A DNA stretch of 64,000 nucleotides, from assembly GCA_013373625.1 (NCBI GenBank), contig JABXHM010000003.1:186001-250000 (forward strand), read 5' to 3'. Position 1 is the first letter of the stretch; each line of letters starts with the position of its first letter. The position numbers and the translations under genes are program-made. This stretch comes from Alteromonadaceae bacterium (GTDB lineage: Bacteria > Pseudomonadota > Gammaproteobacteria > Enterobacterales > Alteromonadaceae). Shown piece after piece: positions 26,640 to 37,900 of the stretch. The notes under the pieces are model-generated. The model saw only the letters and a list, made by a program, of their open reading frames with translations, did no database searches and had not been told where the DNA came from.

Positions 26640-29447
26640 TTAGCGCGCAGCTAACGCCGTATTCAACGCCTGCGCCTGATCCCTGTAAGAATAATGTACG
26701 TTGGTGTTCAACAACTGCTGCAGGACTTCTCTGGCTTCATCGTATAACGCCAGTTCATTTAGTGTGTAAGCAATAAAGTACTGGGTGTCCGGATTGTCGC
26801 CGTACAATGTGTAAGCCTCACGCAGACGTTTAAGGCCTTCTTCCAATGCTCCTTGCTGTACCATCGACCAACCATCTAGTGCCATAATTTGTGGATCACT
26901 TGCGTTAAGTTCCACCGCAGTGGCAACGGCTGCCTGGGCTTTAACGCTATCAAAATGAAAGTACGCCTGAGCTAACCTTCTGGCTAAAGCCGCTTTGCGC
27001 TGATCCTCATCAGTACTTTCCATTAAATACTGATACTGCTCAGCAGCGGCTTTAAACTGCCCCCGGTAATAGTAGTACTGGCCCAACAGTTTACGACTGA
27101 AACTCCCTTCGGGGTCGCTTGCAACACGTTTTTTTAAGGCCTTTTCAAAGGTATCAACCCCTACGTTATACTGGGTTAATGTATACAGTTTGGCAAAGGC
27201 TAAATCAAACGACGGGTTTAAGGTAAGTACATGGTGATAGTGTTTTGCTGCTAACTCGACTTGCCCTTGCTGTTCAGCAAGGCGACCTAACAAAATCCAG
27301 TACTCAGGAATGTCGCTCAATTGTGCCTGTGACGCTTCCAGCAATTCTTTTGCATTGTTGGGTTGCTCAATATTTAAGTATAACTCTGCTAGTTTTATTG
27401 GCGCTAAAGTGTCATCGGGCGCAACGTCTATAGCCGTTTTTAAAGACCGAACCGCTAACTTTTCGTTGCCAGTTTGCAGACTCACATTCGCAATACTTAA
27501 AATTATGTCTTTGTCATCATCAGCTAATGACAAGGCTTTATACAGATCGACCGAAGCGCGAGCCATTTGTTTATCGGCCACATATAACTGCGCCCGACGG
27601 ATCAGGTTACTGCCTACATCAATATCAAGCTCAATTAAACGGCTGATTAAGTCTATAACCCGGCTCTGTTGGTTGTCCCGCTGATAAATGGTGATCAGGC
27701 TTTCAATGACACTTCGCTGTGAGTTGTCCAGCCCATAAAGTGCTTCATATTCTGTCCGGGCTTCTACGAATCGACCGGCTGAAAGAAGCATGCCTGCATA
27801 AAGTTGTTTGATCGACAATTTAGACGGGTATTGGGCAATCAGGCTAACCACTTCCGTAAGCGCTTCTTCAATCTCTCCCTGTTCATACTGCAGCCAGGCA
27901 AGATTAAGCCGCGCAGTTAACAGGCTTTCATCTAAAGACAGCGCCTTACTCAACGCCGAGTACGCTTCATCCTGCTGTTTAAGCATTAAGTGCAGTGCAC
28001 CTTTAAAGTTATACCAGGCCGCCTCGTTTTGCGCTTTATCGAGCATGTAGTCAACGATTTCCAACGCCTTCTCGGACTCGCCGGTACGCGTTAACATTAC
28101 CGCATATACGCGTGCTACTTCCTCTGAATCAGGATAGCGCTGGTACAATGCGTCGAGCTTATCCATTGCCCCCGGGAGACCTCTTTTAAACAGGATTTTA
28201 ATCTCCAGCAAATGAACATCCAGACGGTCAGGATAACGCTCAGCATACTTCGTCCAGCTGGGTAATGCTTTAAAAACGGTTCCTTGTTCTATGAATAGTT
28301 CAATTAACATTGACATTAATTCTGGCGCACCATCGAGCAACATCTCCTGCTCACCCTCAAGAACTTTAATGGCCTCGGCCGGTTTTTCCAGCGCAACATA
28401 GGTTCTGGCAAGCATAATTAAAGATTGTGGCAGATAAGCTCGCTCGGTGTGCAGGTACAGGAAATTCTTCAGGGCTTGCTCGTAGCGCCCTTCCTGATAT
28501 GCAATTAATCCCTGAAGATAGTACAGCTCTTTGTTATCGGCCTTTGATTCGCGGCTAAACTGGTCAATACGCACCTTTAGCTCGCTAAGCATTGCGGCGT
28601 ATTTTTCGTTGTAAGAAAGGCTGTTGCTGACCAGCATGGCAAATGGATCGTCAGGTGATTGTCCAATGATCATCTTAAGCGTTGCAGTGGCCTGTTCGCG
28701 TTGGTCATTAGCCAGATACACGTCCACTAGCATGCGCAGCACCCTGGGATTTTCCGGTTCCATCTTGAAGGCTTTATTGACGTAATCCAGAGCTTCATCA
28801 TGCTTTTGCCTATCGAGTGCCAACCGACTATAGGCCAGCCAGACTCTGACATCATCTTCGTCCATTGCCGCTGCGATATCGAGTTGCCTGGTGGCTTCCT
28901 GCCAGTCTTTATCGCGTATCGCTAAACCGGCAAAACCAAGCGGCACCGTGATATCAGTGGTTATTGCTGCTAACTCTGCGTAGCTCGAACGGGCACAGGT
29001 TTGTTCATTTTGCTTAAGGCATGCAATAGCGCGTGCTTTAAGCCACTCAATACGAACTGGCGTATCAAACTCGTGATAACCTTGGAAATCGGTGAGTGTT
29101 TTATAGTTGCGACTGGCTAACAGCGAACGTGACCAGGGAATTGCAAATAGCGCTGCGTCAGCGCCTTCTGACAACGCCTGAGAAAACGTCACTACCGCGA
29201 GCTCATGCCGTGAATATTCACTTTGAATTTTACCTAACAGGGTCAGCGCGGGCAGATAATCAGGCAAGGCCTGCCTACAGCGCTGCAAGTAAATAAGCGC
29301 TTCGTTCACTTTTTTATCGAGGTAGGCGAGTTCTGCTTTTTCACACTCAATGACACCTGCGGGTTTCTCATCTTGCGCAGATACAACTGGCGACACGAGA
29401 CATGTAACCAAAAAGAAAACGACAACGATAACATTGAGCAGAGACAT
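26640..29447 (-). CDS. PrsT-like PEP-CTERM-system TPR-repeat protein
   Basis: A 935-residue exported protein with a signal peptide and about twenty tetratricopeptide repeats along its length (for example NPDTQYFIAYTLNELALYDE, EYWILLGRLAEQQGQVELAA). Size and layout match PrsT, a TPR protein found with exosortase/PEP-CTERM systems that make exopolysaccharide. The neighbour upstream encodes a protein with a PEP-CTERM-like tail, which supports this. A classical lipobox is not clear; LVTC is a weak candidate. The ATG at 29447 (GTGAG site) is preferred over TTG at 29465. Confidence 0.7.
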   Translation of the reverse strand: MSLLNVIVVVFFLVTCLVSPVVSAQDEKPAGVIECEKAELAYLDKKVNEALIYLQRCRQALPDYLPALTLLGKIQSEYSRHELAVVTFSQALSEGADAALFAIPWSRSLLASRNYKTLTDFQGYHEFDTPVRIEWLKARAIACLKQNEQTCARSSYAELAAITTDITVPLGFAGLAIRDKDWQEATRQLDIAAAMDEDDVRVWLAYSRLALDRQKHDEALDYVNKAFKMEPENPRVLRMLVDVYLANDQREQATATLKMIIGQSPDDPFAMLVSNSLSYNEKYAAMLSELKVRIDQFSRESKADNKELYYLQGLIAYQEGRYEQALKNFLYLHTERAYLPQSLIMLARTYVALEKPAEAIKVLEGEQEMLLDGAPELMSMLIELFIEQGTVFKALPSWTKYAERYPDRLDVHLLEIKILFKRGLPGAMDKLDALYQRYPDSEEVARVYAVMLTRTGESEKALEIVDYMLDKAQNEAAWYNFKGALHLMLKQQDEAYSALSKALSLDESLLTARLNLAWLQYEQGEIEEALTEVVSLIAQYPSKLSIKQLYAGMLLSAGRFVEARTEYEALYGLDNSQRSVIESLITIYQRDNQQSRVIDLISRLIELDIDVGSNLIRRAQLYVADKQMARASVDLYKALSLADDDKDIILSIANVSLQTGNEKLAVRSLKTAIDVAPDDTLAPIKLAELYLNIEQPNNAKELLEASQAQLSDIPEYWILLGRLAEQQGQVELAAKHYHHVLTLNPSFDLAFAKLYTLTQYNVGVDTFEKALKKRVASDPEGSFSRKLLGQYYYYRGQFKAAAEQYQYLMESTDEDQRKAALARRLAQAYFHFDSVKAQAAVATAVELNASDPQIMALDGWSMVQQGALEEGLKRLREAYTLYGDNPDTQYFIAYTLNELALYDEAREVLQQLLNTNVHYSYRDQAQALNTALAAR

Positions 29448-29534
29448 GATACTCACAAAGTACAAAAATACTGATAGGTATTATTGCATTTTATCGCAAC
29501 TAATTAAGTACTACCTGTCAAATAAACAGCGGTA

Positions 29535-30521
29535 CTAAGCAGGCTTATGTCGTTTGTGCTGGCGTAACAGCAATAAAAAGCCGCCCGTAAACATAAGCCA
29601 AGTTGAAGGCACAGGTACCGGCAGCTCTTCGTCTTTCGGTCCGGAGGTGTTGGGTTCAAAGGTAAATAACTTATTATGAAGTTCTACGCCACCCGTGTAA
29701 GACAATGCAGCAATACCGCCATCAAGGCTGCCGGTATAACTGGAAATATCAGCGTAAGGTGCCAGTACGGACCCATTCCAACCATCACCATTAAATCTCA
29801 GCTTGGTGTAATCATAAAAGTTCCATAACACCAGTGGTGATACAGTGTTTTTATTAAAATAATTACCCTGAGCTTTAGCGTTAATATTTAATTCCCCAGT
29901 GCCGGCAACATTAATAATAATGGGCACGGTGGGCATAAAATTAAATTCCAGGCCGCCATAACGCAAATCATCACCGTCAATATTAAAGACTAAAACGTCG
30001 TCTGTAGAGTCGGACTCGAATAACTTTTTGTTTTGATCTGACGTATTAAACGTTCCGTTAGACGCTAAGTTTTTGTAATCGTAACTGTCATCAATAACAC
30101 TCTGATAGATCTCATCGAAACGGGTTTGCAACAAACTTTGGTCTTCTTTTATCACCTGACCGGTACTGCTGTTGGTAATGAGATTATTGGTATTGGCGTT
30201 TCCGCCATACACAATATGGCCGTTTTGGGCTTTCAGACTGGGAGCGTTAATATCGCCCACGACAGTCACAGCATCAACATCTGCGTCTAAAGGAATGCGA
30301 CTCCCTACATCCGTTGAGGAGCCGTTGATATTTCCGCCAATCATGATCCGACCTTCAATATCACTTGAAGTACTGAGATCATTTTTTAAGATTAGGTTAT
30401 AAGTACCAACGTTCTCTACTGAGGCCCACACAGGCACTGACAGCACAAAGAGTGCAGAGAAACATAAATACTTAACTCGCGAAAAATTCAACTCAAAAAA
30501 CCTCTGAAAAACAACACACAT
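29535..30521 (-). CDS. Choice-of-anchor-A-type secreted protein with PEP-CTERM-like sorting tail
   Basis: About 328 residues: a signal peptide, a beta-rich adhesin-like region with YNLILKNDLSTSSDIEGR, GGNINGSSTD, VVGDINAP and GWNGSVLAPYADI typical of choice-of-anchor-A proteins, then a tail. The tail has the motif VPVPSTW, a hydrophobic helix and a basic end (RQHKRHKPA), like PEP-CTERM signals cleaved by exosortase, but with PVP in place of PEP. Starts are ambiguous: TTG 30533, ATG 30521 (no ribosome site) or TTG 30491 with CAGAGG upstream, which gives a normal 24-residue signal peptide. A sigma-54 promoter candidate lies upstream. Confidence 0.75.
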   Translation of the reverse strand: MCVVFQRFFELNFSRVKYLCFSALFVLSVPVWASVENVGTYNLILKNDLSTSSDIEGRIMIGGNINGSSTDVGSRIPLDADVDAVTVVGDINAPSLKAQNGHIVYGGNANTNNLITNSSTGQVIKEDQSLLQTRFDEIYQSVIDDSYDYKNLASNGTFNTSDQNKKLFESDSTDDVLVFNIDGDDLRYGGLEFNFMPTVPIIINVAGTGELNINAKAQGNYFNKNTVSPLVLWNFYDYTKLRFNGDGWNGSVLAPYADISSYTGSLDGGIAALSYTGGVELHNKLFTFEPNTSGPKDEELPVPVPSTWLMFTGGFLLLLRQHKRHKPA

Positions 30522-30579
30522 TATATAATTCAATAGTACAGCAAATTAAGAGCACAGGGTGCTGCCTTACGTATTGGAT

Positions 30580-30595
30580 TGCAAGAATCGCTCCA
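30580..30595 (-). promoter_or_regulatory. Candidate sigma-54 promoter of the PEP-CTERM-like gene
   Basis: On the minus strand TGGAGCG-ATTC-TTGCA reads from 30595 to 30580. The GG (-24) and GC (-12) doublets are separated by exactly 10 bp, and 10 of the 12 fixed consensus positions match. The predicted start, near 30570, is 35-80 nt before the possible start codons. PEP-CTERM genes are often RpoN-dependent through PrsK/PrsR, which fits. Confidence 0.65.
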
Positions 30596-30695
30596 TTATT
30601 ACAATCGACTGATATATCATGTATTACGTCATTATATCGCAATCAGTCAGTGGCGAATGTAAAATTATTCGACAGCAACCGATGCTATTAACTGA

Positions 30696-32027
30696 TCAGG
30701 CGCCGGCAATAGTCATTTTTTCTAATAATACCGCGCCAGTACTTATACTGCCCCGATCATCGCGTTCTGCGCCAATCGCCACGATATTGGCAAACATATC
30801 CTGTAACGTGCCGGCAATAGTGACTTCATGAACCGGATACTGGATGACACCATTTTCAACCCAGTAACCTGCGGCACCGCGTGAATAGTCTCCGGTGACA
30901 ATGCTCACACCCTGCCCCATCATTTCTGTAACCAGTAAGCCTGTGCCCATTGTTTTTAGCAATTCAGCATCGGAGTGGCCTGAGTCGCCCACTATCCAGT
31001 TGTGAATACCACCAGCATGTCCGGTGCTGACCTGGTTTAACTTGCGTGCCGAATAGCTGGTATACAAATACGTTGATAATTTACCGCCATCAACAATGGT
31101 CATATCTTTCGTTGCTACACCTTCATTATCAAAGTTGCTGCTGGCTAAGGCGCCTTTTAAACGCGGTCGTTCTTCAATATTCAACCACTCAGGAAAAACC
31201 TGACTACCCAGCTTATCCAACAAAAATGATGAACGGCGGTACAATGAACCACCACTGATAGCCCCGACGTAATGACCAAACAAACTTGACGCTAACTGCT
31301 TATCAATAAGAACAGGTACAGTTGCCGTTTTGATTTTTCGGGCACCGAGCCGTGCAACAGTTGCTTTAGCCGCTTCCAGCCCCACACTTTTGGCTGAGTC
31401 GAGTTTGCTTGCATCACGACTCACCGTATAGGCGTAGTCACGTTGCATATCTTCGTTTTCGCTGGCGATGACCATACAGCTCAAACTGTATCGGCTACTG
31501 GTATAACCGGCATTAATACCATGGGTATTGCCGTAAACACGCATGCCGATATTCGCATTATAGCTGGCACCATCAGAATTGGTAATGCGCGGGTCATACT
31601 CAAGTGCTGCCGACTCTGTCTCTATGGCTGTCTCAATGGCCTTTTGAGGATCCAAAGGGATAGGATGATAAAGATCTAAATCAGGAAACTCAGTGGCAAT
31701 GAGTTCTGCATCCGCGAGACCGGTACAGGGGTCTTCGCTGGTATAACGGGCGATGTCTACGGCTTTTTCGACTGCCAGCGCCAACGCTTCGGTGCTCAAA
31801 TCTGCCGTAGAGGCGCTACCTTTATGTTTACCCACATACACGCTAATGCCAAGGCCACCATCGTTTGTGAACTCAATATTTTCAACCTCACGCAGTCGGG
31901 ACGACACGGCAATGCCCTCTACTTTAGACATGCTGGCCTCGGCTTGTGTAGCGCCTTTTTGGAGGGCCAATTTCAGCGTGTCGGCGACTTTCGATTGTAT
32001 TTCTGCTAGCTGTTGTTCAATCTGCAT
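30696..32027 (-). CDS. pmbA: TldE/PmbA metalloprotease subunit
   Basis: A 443-residue member of the TldE/PmbA family, partner of TldD in a heterodimeric protease that degrades or matures unfolded and modified peptides. Recognisable stretches are GLGISVYVGKHKGSAST near 55-75, ASENEDMQRDYAY, and near the C-terminus VSIVTGDYSRGAAGYWVENG. TldE lacks the zinc HExxxH of TldD, as is the case here. It is divergent from darP, and tldD lies just beyond darP. Confidence 0.93.
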   Translation of the reverse strand: MQIEQQLAEIQSKVADTLKLALQKGATQAEASMSKVEGIAVSSRLREVENIEFTNDGGLGISVYVGKHKGSASTADLSTEALALAVEKAVDIARYTSEDPCTGLADAELIATEFPDLDLYHPIPLDPQKAIETAIETESAALEYDPRITNSDGASYNANIGMRVYGNTHGINAGYTSSRYSLSCMVIASENEDMQRDYAYTVSRDASKLDSAKSVGLEAAKATVARLGARKIKTATVPVLIDKQLASSLFGHYVGAISGGSLYRRSSFLLDKLGSQVFPEWLNIEERPRLKGALASSNFDNEGVATKDMTIVDGGKLSTYLYTSYSARKLNQVSTGHAGGIHNWIVGDSGHSDAELLKTMGTGLLVTEMMGQGVSIVTGDYSRGAAGYWVENGVIQYPVHEVTIAGTLQDMFANIVAIGAERDDRGSISTGAVLLEKMTIAGA

Positions 32028-32098
32028 AGAAGTTTCGCTATAAATGTCCGTTGTTCATGGCTACAATTGACGTATTATCAGTGTTTCACGAGAGTCTT

Positions 32099-32650
32099 AT
32101 GAACGACCCAAGTCAGAATGATGACGCCAACCGGGATAATAACGAGAGCTATCCCGACCAAGACGAATTCGTTAGTAAATCTGAGTTAAAACGCCAGTCT
32201 GCTTTATGTCAGAAGATTGGCGAACAACTCGTAAGTTTGTCTGATGCGCACCTGAAGACCATCCCGCTGGACGATGAACTGGCAAGTGCTGTGGCACTGG
32301 CTAACAAAATAAACCGTAAAAAAGATGGCTTTCGCCGCCAATTACAGTTTATTGGCAAATTAATGCGTAACCGTGATTTAGCGCCTATTGAAGCAGGCCT
32401 GGCCAAACTTCAAAATCAACATCAGGCGCAAAATGCCCGTTTCCATCAGCTCGAAAAAACTCGCGATGCTATTGCTGATAAAGGCGATACCGCCATTCAG
32501 GAAGCCCTTGACGAGCATCCTGCTCTGGAGCGTCAGAAGCTGCGTCAGTTCCACCGTGCAATTAGCAAAGAGCGGGCTAAAAATGCCCCACCAAAGGCCT
32601 ATCGCGAGTTATTTCAGTATTTAAAAGAACACACAGTGGACCAGGATTAA
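32099..32650 (+). CDS. darP: DarP/YjgA ribosome biogenesis factor
   Basis: A 183-residue protein from the ATG at 32099; an upstream in-frame ATG at 32051 would add 16 residues without support. Features of YjgA/DarP are an acidic N-terminus, [20 protein letters not shown], then [17 protein letters not shown] and a helical C-terminal half. DarP associates with the 50S precursor and promotes its maturation. It lies between pmbA (divergent) and tldD (convergent, 4-bp overlap of the 3' ends). Confidence 0.93.
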   Translation: MNDPSQNDDANRDNNESYPDQDEFVSKSELKRQSALCQKIGEQLVSLSDAHLKTIPLDDELASAVALANKINRKKDGFRRQLQFIGKLMRNRDLAPIEAGLAKLQNQHQAQNARFHQLEKTRDAIADKGDTAIQEALDEHPALERQKLRQFHRAISKERAKNAPPKAYRELFQYLKEHTVDQD

Positions 32651-34089
32651 CTGGTTCCACCAACGGTCAGCTCGTCAATTTTCAGGGTTGGCTGACCCAC
32701 GCCAACCGGTACACTCTGACCGTCTTTACCGCACACACCCACTCCCCTGTCGAGTGCTACGTCGTTACCGATCATGGAAATCTTCTGCATCACTTCAGGG
32801 CCGTTACCTATCAGCGTGGCGCCTTTCACTGGCGCAGTAATCTTTCCGTTTTCAATGAGATAGGCCTCAGCACTTGAGAACACAAACTTACCCGAGGTAA
32901 TATCAACCTGACCGCCGGCAAAATTAGGGGCGTAAATGCCCTTATCAATAGAAGCGATAATTTCTTCCTGACTATACTGACCTTCCAGCATAAAGGTATT
33001 GGTCATGCGCGGCATCGGTAAGTGCGCATAAGACTCACGTCGACCATTACCGGTGGGTTTAACGCCCATCAGCCTGGCATTCATTTTATCCTGCATAAAG
33101 CCGGTTAAGATACCGTCTTCAATGAGCACATTGTGCGCCGTGGGCGTACCCTCGTCATCGACGGTGAGTGAGCCACGGCGGTTATCCAGGGTACCGTCAT
33201 CAACAACCGTCACGCCTTTCGCCGCGACCTGCTGCCCCATACGACCAGAAAACGTCGACGCACCTTTACGATTAAAATCACCTTCGAGACCATGTCCTAC
33301 TGCTTCGTGCAATAATACGCCCGGCCAGCCGTTACCCAATACCACAGGCATTAGGCCCGCTGGCGACGCAATGGCCTGCATATTAATTCGCGCCATATGC
33401 AGCGCATCATCGGCGATTTGTTCATAGAGTGGTTTAGCGTCAGTCTGCTGTTCGAAAAAAGCGTAGGTATGACGCCCTCCAGCTCCGGCGCTGCCGCGCT
33501 CCCGGCGATCACCGTTTTCCAGTAATACCGAACAGTTCAGGCGCACTAACGGGCGAATATCAGTGGCCAGCGTGCCGTCGCTGCCGGCCACAAGCACTTC
33601 CTCATACACTCCGGTCAAAGACACGACGATTTGGTTAATACTACTGTCTTGCTTGCGTATGTAAGCATCCACCGCCTTTAACAACGCAATTTTCTCAGCT
33701 TCAGCCATCGCCAGAATAGGATTATCTGAAGCATATCGCGCTGCAGGGGCAACATCGCTTAACGCCGCAACCTTTACCTCGCCACCGGATGGCGCGATAC
33801 TACGGGCGGCTTTACATGCCTTGGTAATGGCTTCAATGCTGATTTCATCAGAATAGGCGAAGCCGGTTTTTTCGCCACTGATAGCGCGTACACCCACACC
33901 TCTTTCGAGATTAAAACTACCTTCTTTAATTATGCCATCTTCCATTACCCAGCTTTCATGCTGACTGGATTGAAAATACAGATCGGCGTAATCAGTTTGA
34001 TGAGAGTGAATCGAAGCAAGTGCAGAATCCAGCGATTGTCGGGTCAGGCCCGAATCAGCCAGCAAATGTGTTTCAACTTGATTTATCAA
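32647..34089 (-). CDS. tldD: TldD metalloprotease subunit
   Basis: A 480-residue catalytic subunit of the TldD/TldE protease. The zinc motif is [14 protein letters not shown] (HExxxH) near residue 260. [16 protein letters not shown] and [19 protein letters not shown] are also conserved. The start codon is TTG at 34089, strongly supported by CAGGAG six bases before it. The start overlaps the end of the nit gene by 17 bp. With pmbA on the far side of darP, both subunits of the protease are in reach. Confidence 0.95.
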   Translation of the reverse strand: MINQVETHLLADSGLTRQSLDSALASIHSHQTDYADLYFQSSQHESWVMEDGIIKEGSFNLERGVGVRAISGEKTGFAYSDEISIEAITKACKAARSIAPSGGEVKVAALSDVAPAARYASDNPILAMAEAEKIALLKAVDAYIRKQDSSINQIVVSLTGVYEEVLVAGSDGTLATDIRPLVRLNCSVLLENGDRRERGSAGAGGRHTYAFFEQQTDAKPLYEQIADDALHMARINMQAIASPAGLMPVVLGNGWPGVLLHEAVGHGLEGDFNRKGASTFSGRMGQQVAAKGVTVVDDGTLDNRRGSLTVDDEGTPTAHNVLIEDGILTGFMQDKMNARLMGVKPTGNGRRESYAHLPMPRMTNTFMLEGQYSQEEIIASIDKGIYAPNFAGGQVDITSGKFVFSSAEAYLIENGKITAPVKGATLIGNGPEVMQKISMIGNDVALDRGVGVCGKDGQSVPVGVGQPTLKIDELTVGGTS

Positions 34090-34906
34090 TGTGACTCCTG
34101 AATCGATTATGTTGAGCCAGTGGCATGGCCTGCTGGTATTTGTTGATATCTGCTATTGATACTGCCTGGTGAACAATACCGGGGGCCGTCGGTCGTTCTG
34201 CGAGCAGATCACCCCAGGGCGAATAAATAAGACTGTGGCCGTAGGTTTCCCGGCCATTATCATGGGTGCCAGTTTGACCTGCGGCTACCACATAGCACTG
34301 ATTTTCAATGGCTCGGGCCCGCAACAATGTATGCCAATGGGCCGCCCCGGTCACTTGGGTAAATGCAGCAGGCAATACTAATATATCGATATCACCCATG
34401 GCATTGAACAGGCCTGGAAAGCGCACATCATAGCACACCGCCACACCAATGCGACCTACGTCTGTATCGACCACAACCACACGTTCACCCGCCTGGGTAA
34501 ACTTGGATTCTTTATACGCTTTCGTATTGTCCTCAATTGCGGCATCAAATAAATGTATTTTCTGATAACAATCAAGTTCTTTGCCGTTGGGCGCATACAC
34601 AAAACAACTGGCAGTGAATTTGTCCGGAACGTCACTTTTAGCAGGCATTGTGCCGGCTACCAGATAGCAGCGGTACTGCGCTGCCATAGCAGATAAACGC
34701 TGTTGGATGGCGCCCTCTCCCGGCGTTTCAGCTATCGTCAGCAAAAAACCGTCCCGAGTGCCGAAACAAACAAAGCATTCAGGCAATACCACCACCGAGT
34801 TGGGTGGCAGGTTTGCGTTAGCTAGTTGGGCCTCAACAAACGCCAGGTTAGTGTCCACATCCGGGCCGGATGTCATTTGCAAAGCGACTAAGTTAACTGT
34901 CTGCAT
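34073..34906 (-). CDS. Carbon-nitrogen hydrolase (Nit-type amidase)
   Basis: A 277-residue nitrilase-superfamily amidase with the catalytic triad Glu43 (VLPECF), Lys116 (YQKIHLFD) and Cys158 ([11 protein letters not shown]). The CYDVRFP text and size point to the Nit1/deaminated-glutathione amidase branch, which removes a damaged form of glutathione. The ATG at 34906 has a strong GGAGG site and overlaps the end of yhdP by 14 bp. This yhdP-nit-tldD order is common in gammaproteobacteria. Confidence 0.88.
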   Translation of the reverse strand: MQTVNLVALQMTSGPDVDTNLAFVEAQLANANLPPNSVVVLPECFVCFGTRDGFLLTIAETPGEGAIQQRLSAMAAQYRCYLVAGTMPAKSDVPDKFTASCFVYAPNGKELDCYQKIHLFDAAIEDNTKAYKESKFTQAGERVVVVDTDVGRIGVAVCYDVRFPGLFNAMGDIDILVLPAAFTQVTGAAHWHTLLRARAIENQCYVVAAGQTGTHDNGRETYGHSLIYSPWGDLLAERPTAPGIVHQAVSIADINKYQQAMPLAQHNRFRSHIDKSS

Positions 34907-37900
34907 TGTCAGGTTCCTCCGGGTTAACAGGTTCAACAGGTACGCCGTCGATGGGTTCGGGCTGACTGGGCTTTTGCCGCGCTGGCAATTCGATTTCAGT
35001 GCTATTGCGGCCTACTTCTTCTAGCTCCGGCTCGTCCAGGGTTCCGGTTATTCGGTAATTCACATTAGAGATGACTTTCGCTGACGTCAACATCTGATCA
35101 AGAGCAAGTGCCGCCAGTGCGGTAGGGGGATTAGCCATAAAGTACACTAAAAACGGTAAATTACCGGTGACATTCGGTGCAAAACTCACGTTGTAGTTAA
35201 GCGTTTGTTGTTCAAGGTTAGTATAGCCACTAATCACTATCTCACCGGCACCACCATCGACTACCGTATCATTGGTACTGGCCACGCCGTCAACAATTTC
35301 CAGGCTGCCTTTTATATCGTCATAAAAGAACCCCTGGGCAAACACATCCCGAAAGTCGAGACTGAGTTTACGAATCAGGGAATTCAGACTAAACAGCGTG
35401 AATATACGCGAGCCTTTGTCGCTAACCTGGGTGAGATAACCGTCGGTTAACTCCGTACTCACTGAGCCATTCAAACTGTCGAACGTAAAATTAAATGGCG
35501 AGTCATCCCAGTTAAGACTAAATTCAATGTCTGCTTGCGAGTCTTTAATGCCGGAGTTAACGCCTAGTCCTGCCAACATTCCACCAATGTTCTGACTACT
35601 TATATCACCTTCAAAGTGCGTATGAGAACCGTCCCCACCGGTCTTTAACCAAGTGCCCTTTGCAGACAGTTCACCAAAGTTATTGGTGGCAGACAATCGC
35701 TTTAACTGCATCCCGTTTTCGGTTCGAGTGACTTCCAGATCGACACTACCAAAGTCTTTATCAAGAATGACACAAGAACCACACTGAAATCGTAGAGGCG
35801 GTAATGAATCGGGAGCAAGCTGGTGGCCTATTGGGTCTTCCTGACTCTCGTTACTGTGCCATTCGCTCAAACGAATAAAGTCAGCATCGACATCAATGCC
35901 GTGCTCTAACCAGTCTTCGAACAGTTTAACCTGTGCGGTTGCCTGGGAAGACACCACATTCAGCAGCCAGTTGCTGTCTTGCTGACGGGCAGAAAGTGTC
36001 ACATCTGTCAGCGTCTGACCACCGACATTGAGATTTACCGTTTCAACAAATACCCGTTGTGGCACGGTAAATACCGGTGTTGTCGTTTTATTTGCTTGCT
36101 CAGGCGCTGCAGGCAGATCATTCACCAACTGTTCAATGGCCCGATACCACTGAGACATATCTACCTGTTCAAGCCCGGCAGAGATATTAAACCCCGTGCC
36201 CAGGCCAACCACATCGCTGTTGCCTAATGCCAGGTGCGCCCGTGAAAATTGTTTATCGGCATGGGGAAGAACACCGGTAAATTGAATATCTGAGCCAATA
36301 TTGAAGTTAATGCCAGAGGTATCTGTATTGCCATTTACCCGCACAACAAGTGCCTCACGTTGCTCGCTACTTTTGCTAAAAGGCGCTGGCAATGTTGACT
36401 CGACGCCATGCAAATCGCTGGTTAAATTGGCATTATATTCAAACCCTTCTTTACCCAGTGTCACCGCAATGTCACTTTGCCAGTTGGCGGAGCCTGACAG
36501 GTATTCATTGTAGGATGGCAGCAGTTGCTCAATAAGTGGTTGCACCGACCAGTTTCCGTCAAGTGCCAAGTCGAGCATATAACCAGCGTCTTGCTGCACC
36601 CCAGTCAGATTAACATTTACCGGTTGCTCAAAAAGTTGAGCAGAGAGTGTATCAATAGTTATATCAGCATTGGTAAACGCTACCTCTCCGGCAACACTGC
36701 CAAACGTTAAATCAAGGCTACTGATATCAACCGAGTTGCCTGCCAATCTCGCCACACCAGACGCTTGCACATTGTTGCCGTTAAGCGGAATTTCAAGTTT
36801 AATATCACTGGTAAGCGGCCCACTTACCACAACATCTTCAGACAACACTTTTCCTAACGAGCTTTGCAAGCTCGAAAGCAACATTAAATTGGCTAACTGC
36901 TCGCCTGTCCCGGTACCCTTAGCTTCTATGGTCAGTGTTGAAGAGCCCGCTAACCGAGGGATTATTGCCCGCAGGTCTGACAGCTCAATGTCATCCAGTT
37001 TAGAGTTTTCGCTGGTCATGATCAGCGCGTCATTTTCAAACAGCAATTGCATGTCTAATTGAGACAATGCCGGCCATTGCTGTGCAAACGTAAACTCGGC
37101 ATCGGTAATCTCTACAGCAGCCTGAAAGATTCCCTCACCGTCTGAAAAGGGGAACTGTGCGGGATTGCCGTACCACAGGATACTGGCATTGTTTACTTCA
37201 CCCGCGCCACTAAAAGCCCGCCGTAAATAACCCACTGTATTACTGCCCATATAATCTTCCGGGAACAACAGCGGTACACTCGACAAAGGCATATTGCCGA
37301 CATCCAGCGCAGCAACAAATAAGCCGCTGCTAAATTCGTATCGATAAGATTGGGAAAGCGTTACCAGCGGGCTGTTTATGTGCAGATCATCGATCTCGAC
37401 CACCCAGTCTCCCGGTGCAGCTGCATAGACATACGCTGTACCACGCATGCTATCCAGTGTTAAATCGTTGGACAGCAGGCTGTCAATTGCAAGCTCAACA
37501 TTGCTGCCATCCAGCTCCAGAACACCTTGATTGCGATACCAGTAAAAATCGCCATCCAATGAGTTCACACCCGGCAGGTGACCACTTTGTTGCCAGTGCA
37601 TATCAAAGACTTTCGCCGCCACCGACAGTTGCTTTTGTTGCCATTGTAATTGCAAAGTGGCCAATTCAGCACTCGGGTCCAGGGTTCTTAATAACTTATC
37701 GCCCCCGGTGACAATGGGAGTCATTGCCAGTATTGGCGCCAGTGTAATGGGCTTAACCGTACTGACTATTACGTTGCCGTTGTTATCCAGTTCGCCAATT
37801 AAATCGGTAATTAGTGTATTGTTATCAGCCTGAAGGATAAGTTGGTCAACGCGCAACGACCAGCCAGACTCGATTGGTAGCGCCTGAATACTGCCACCAA

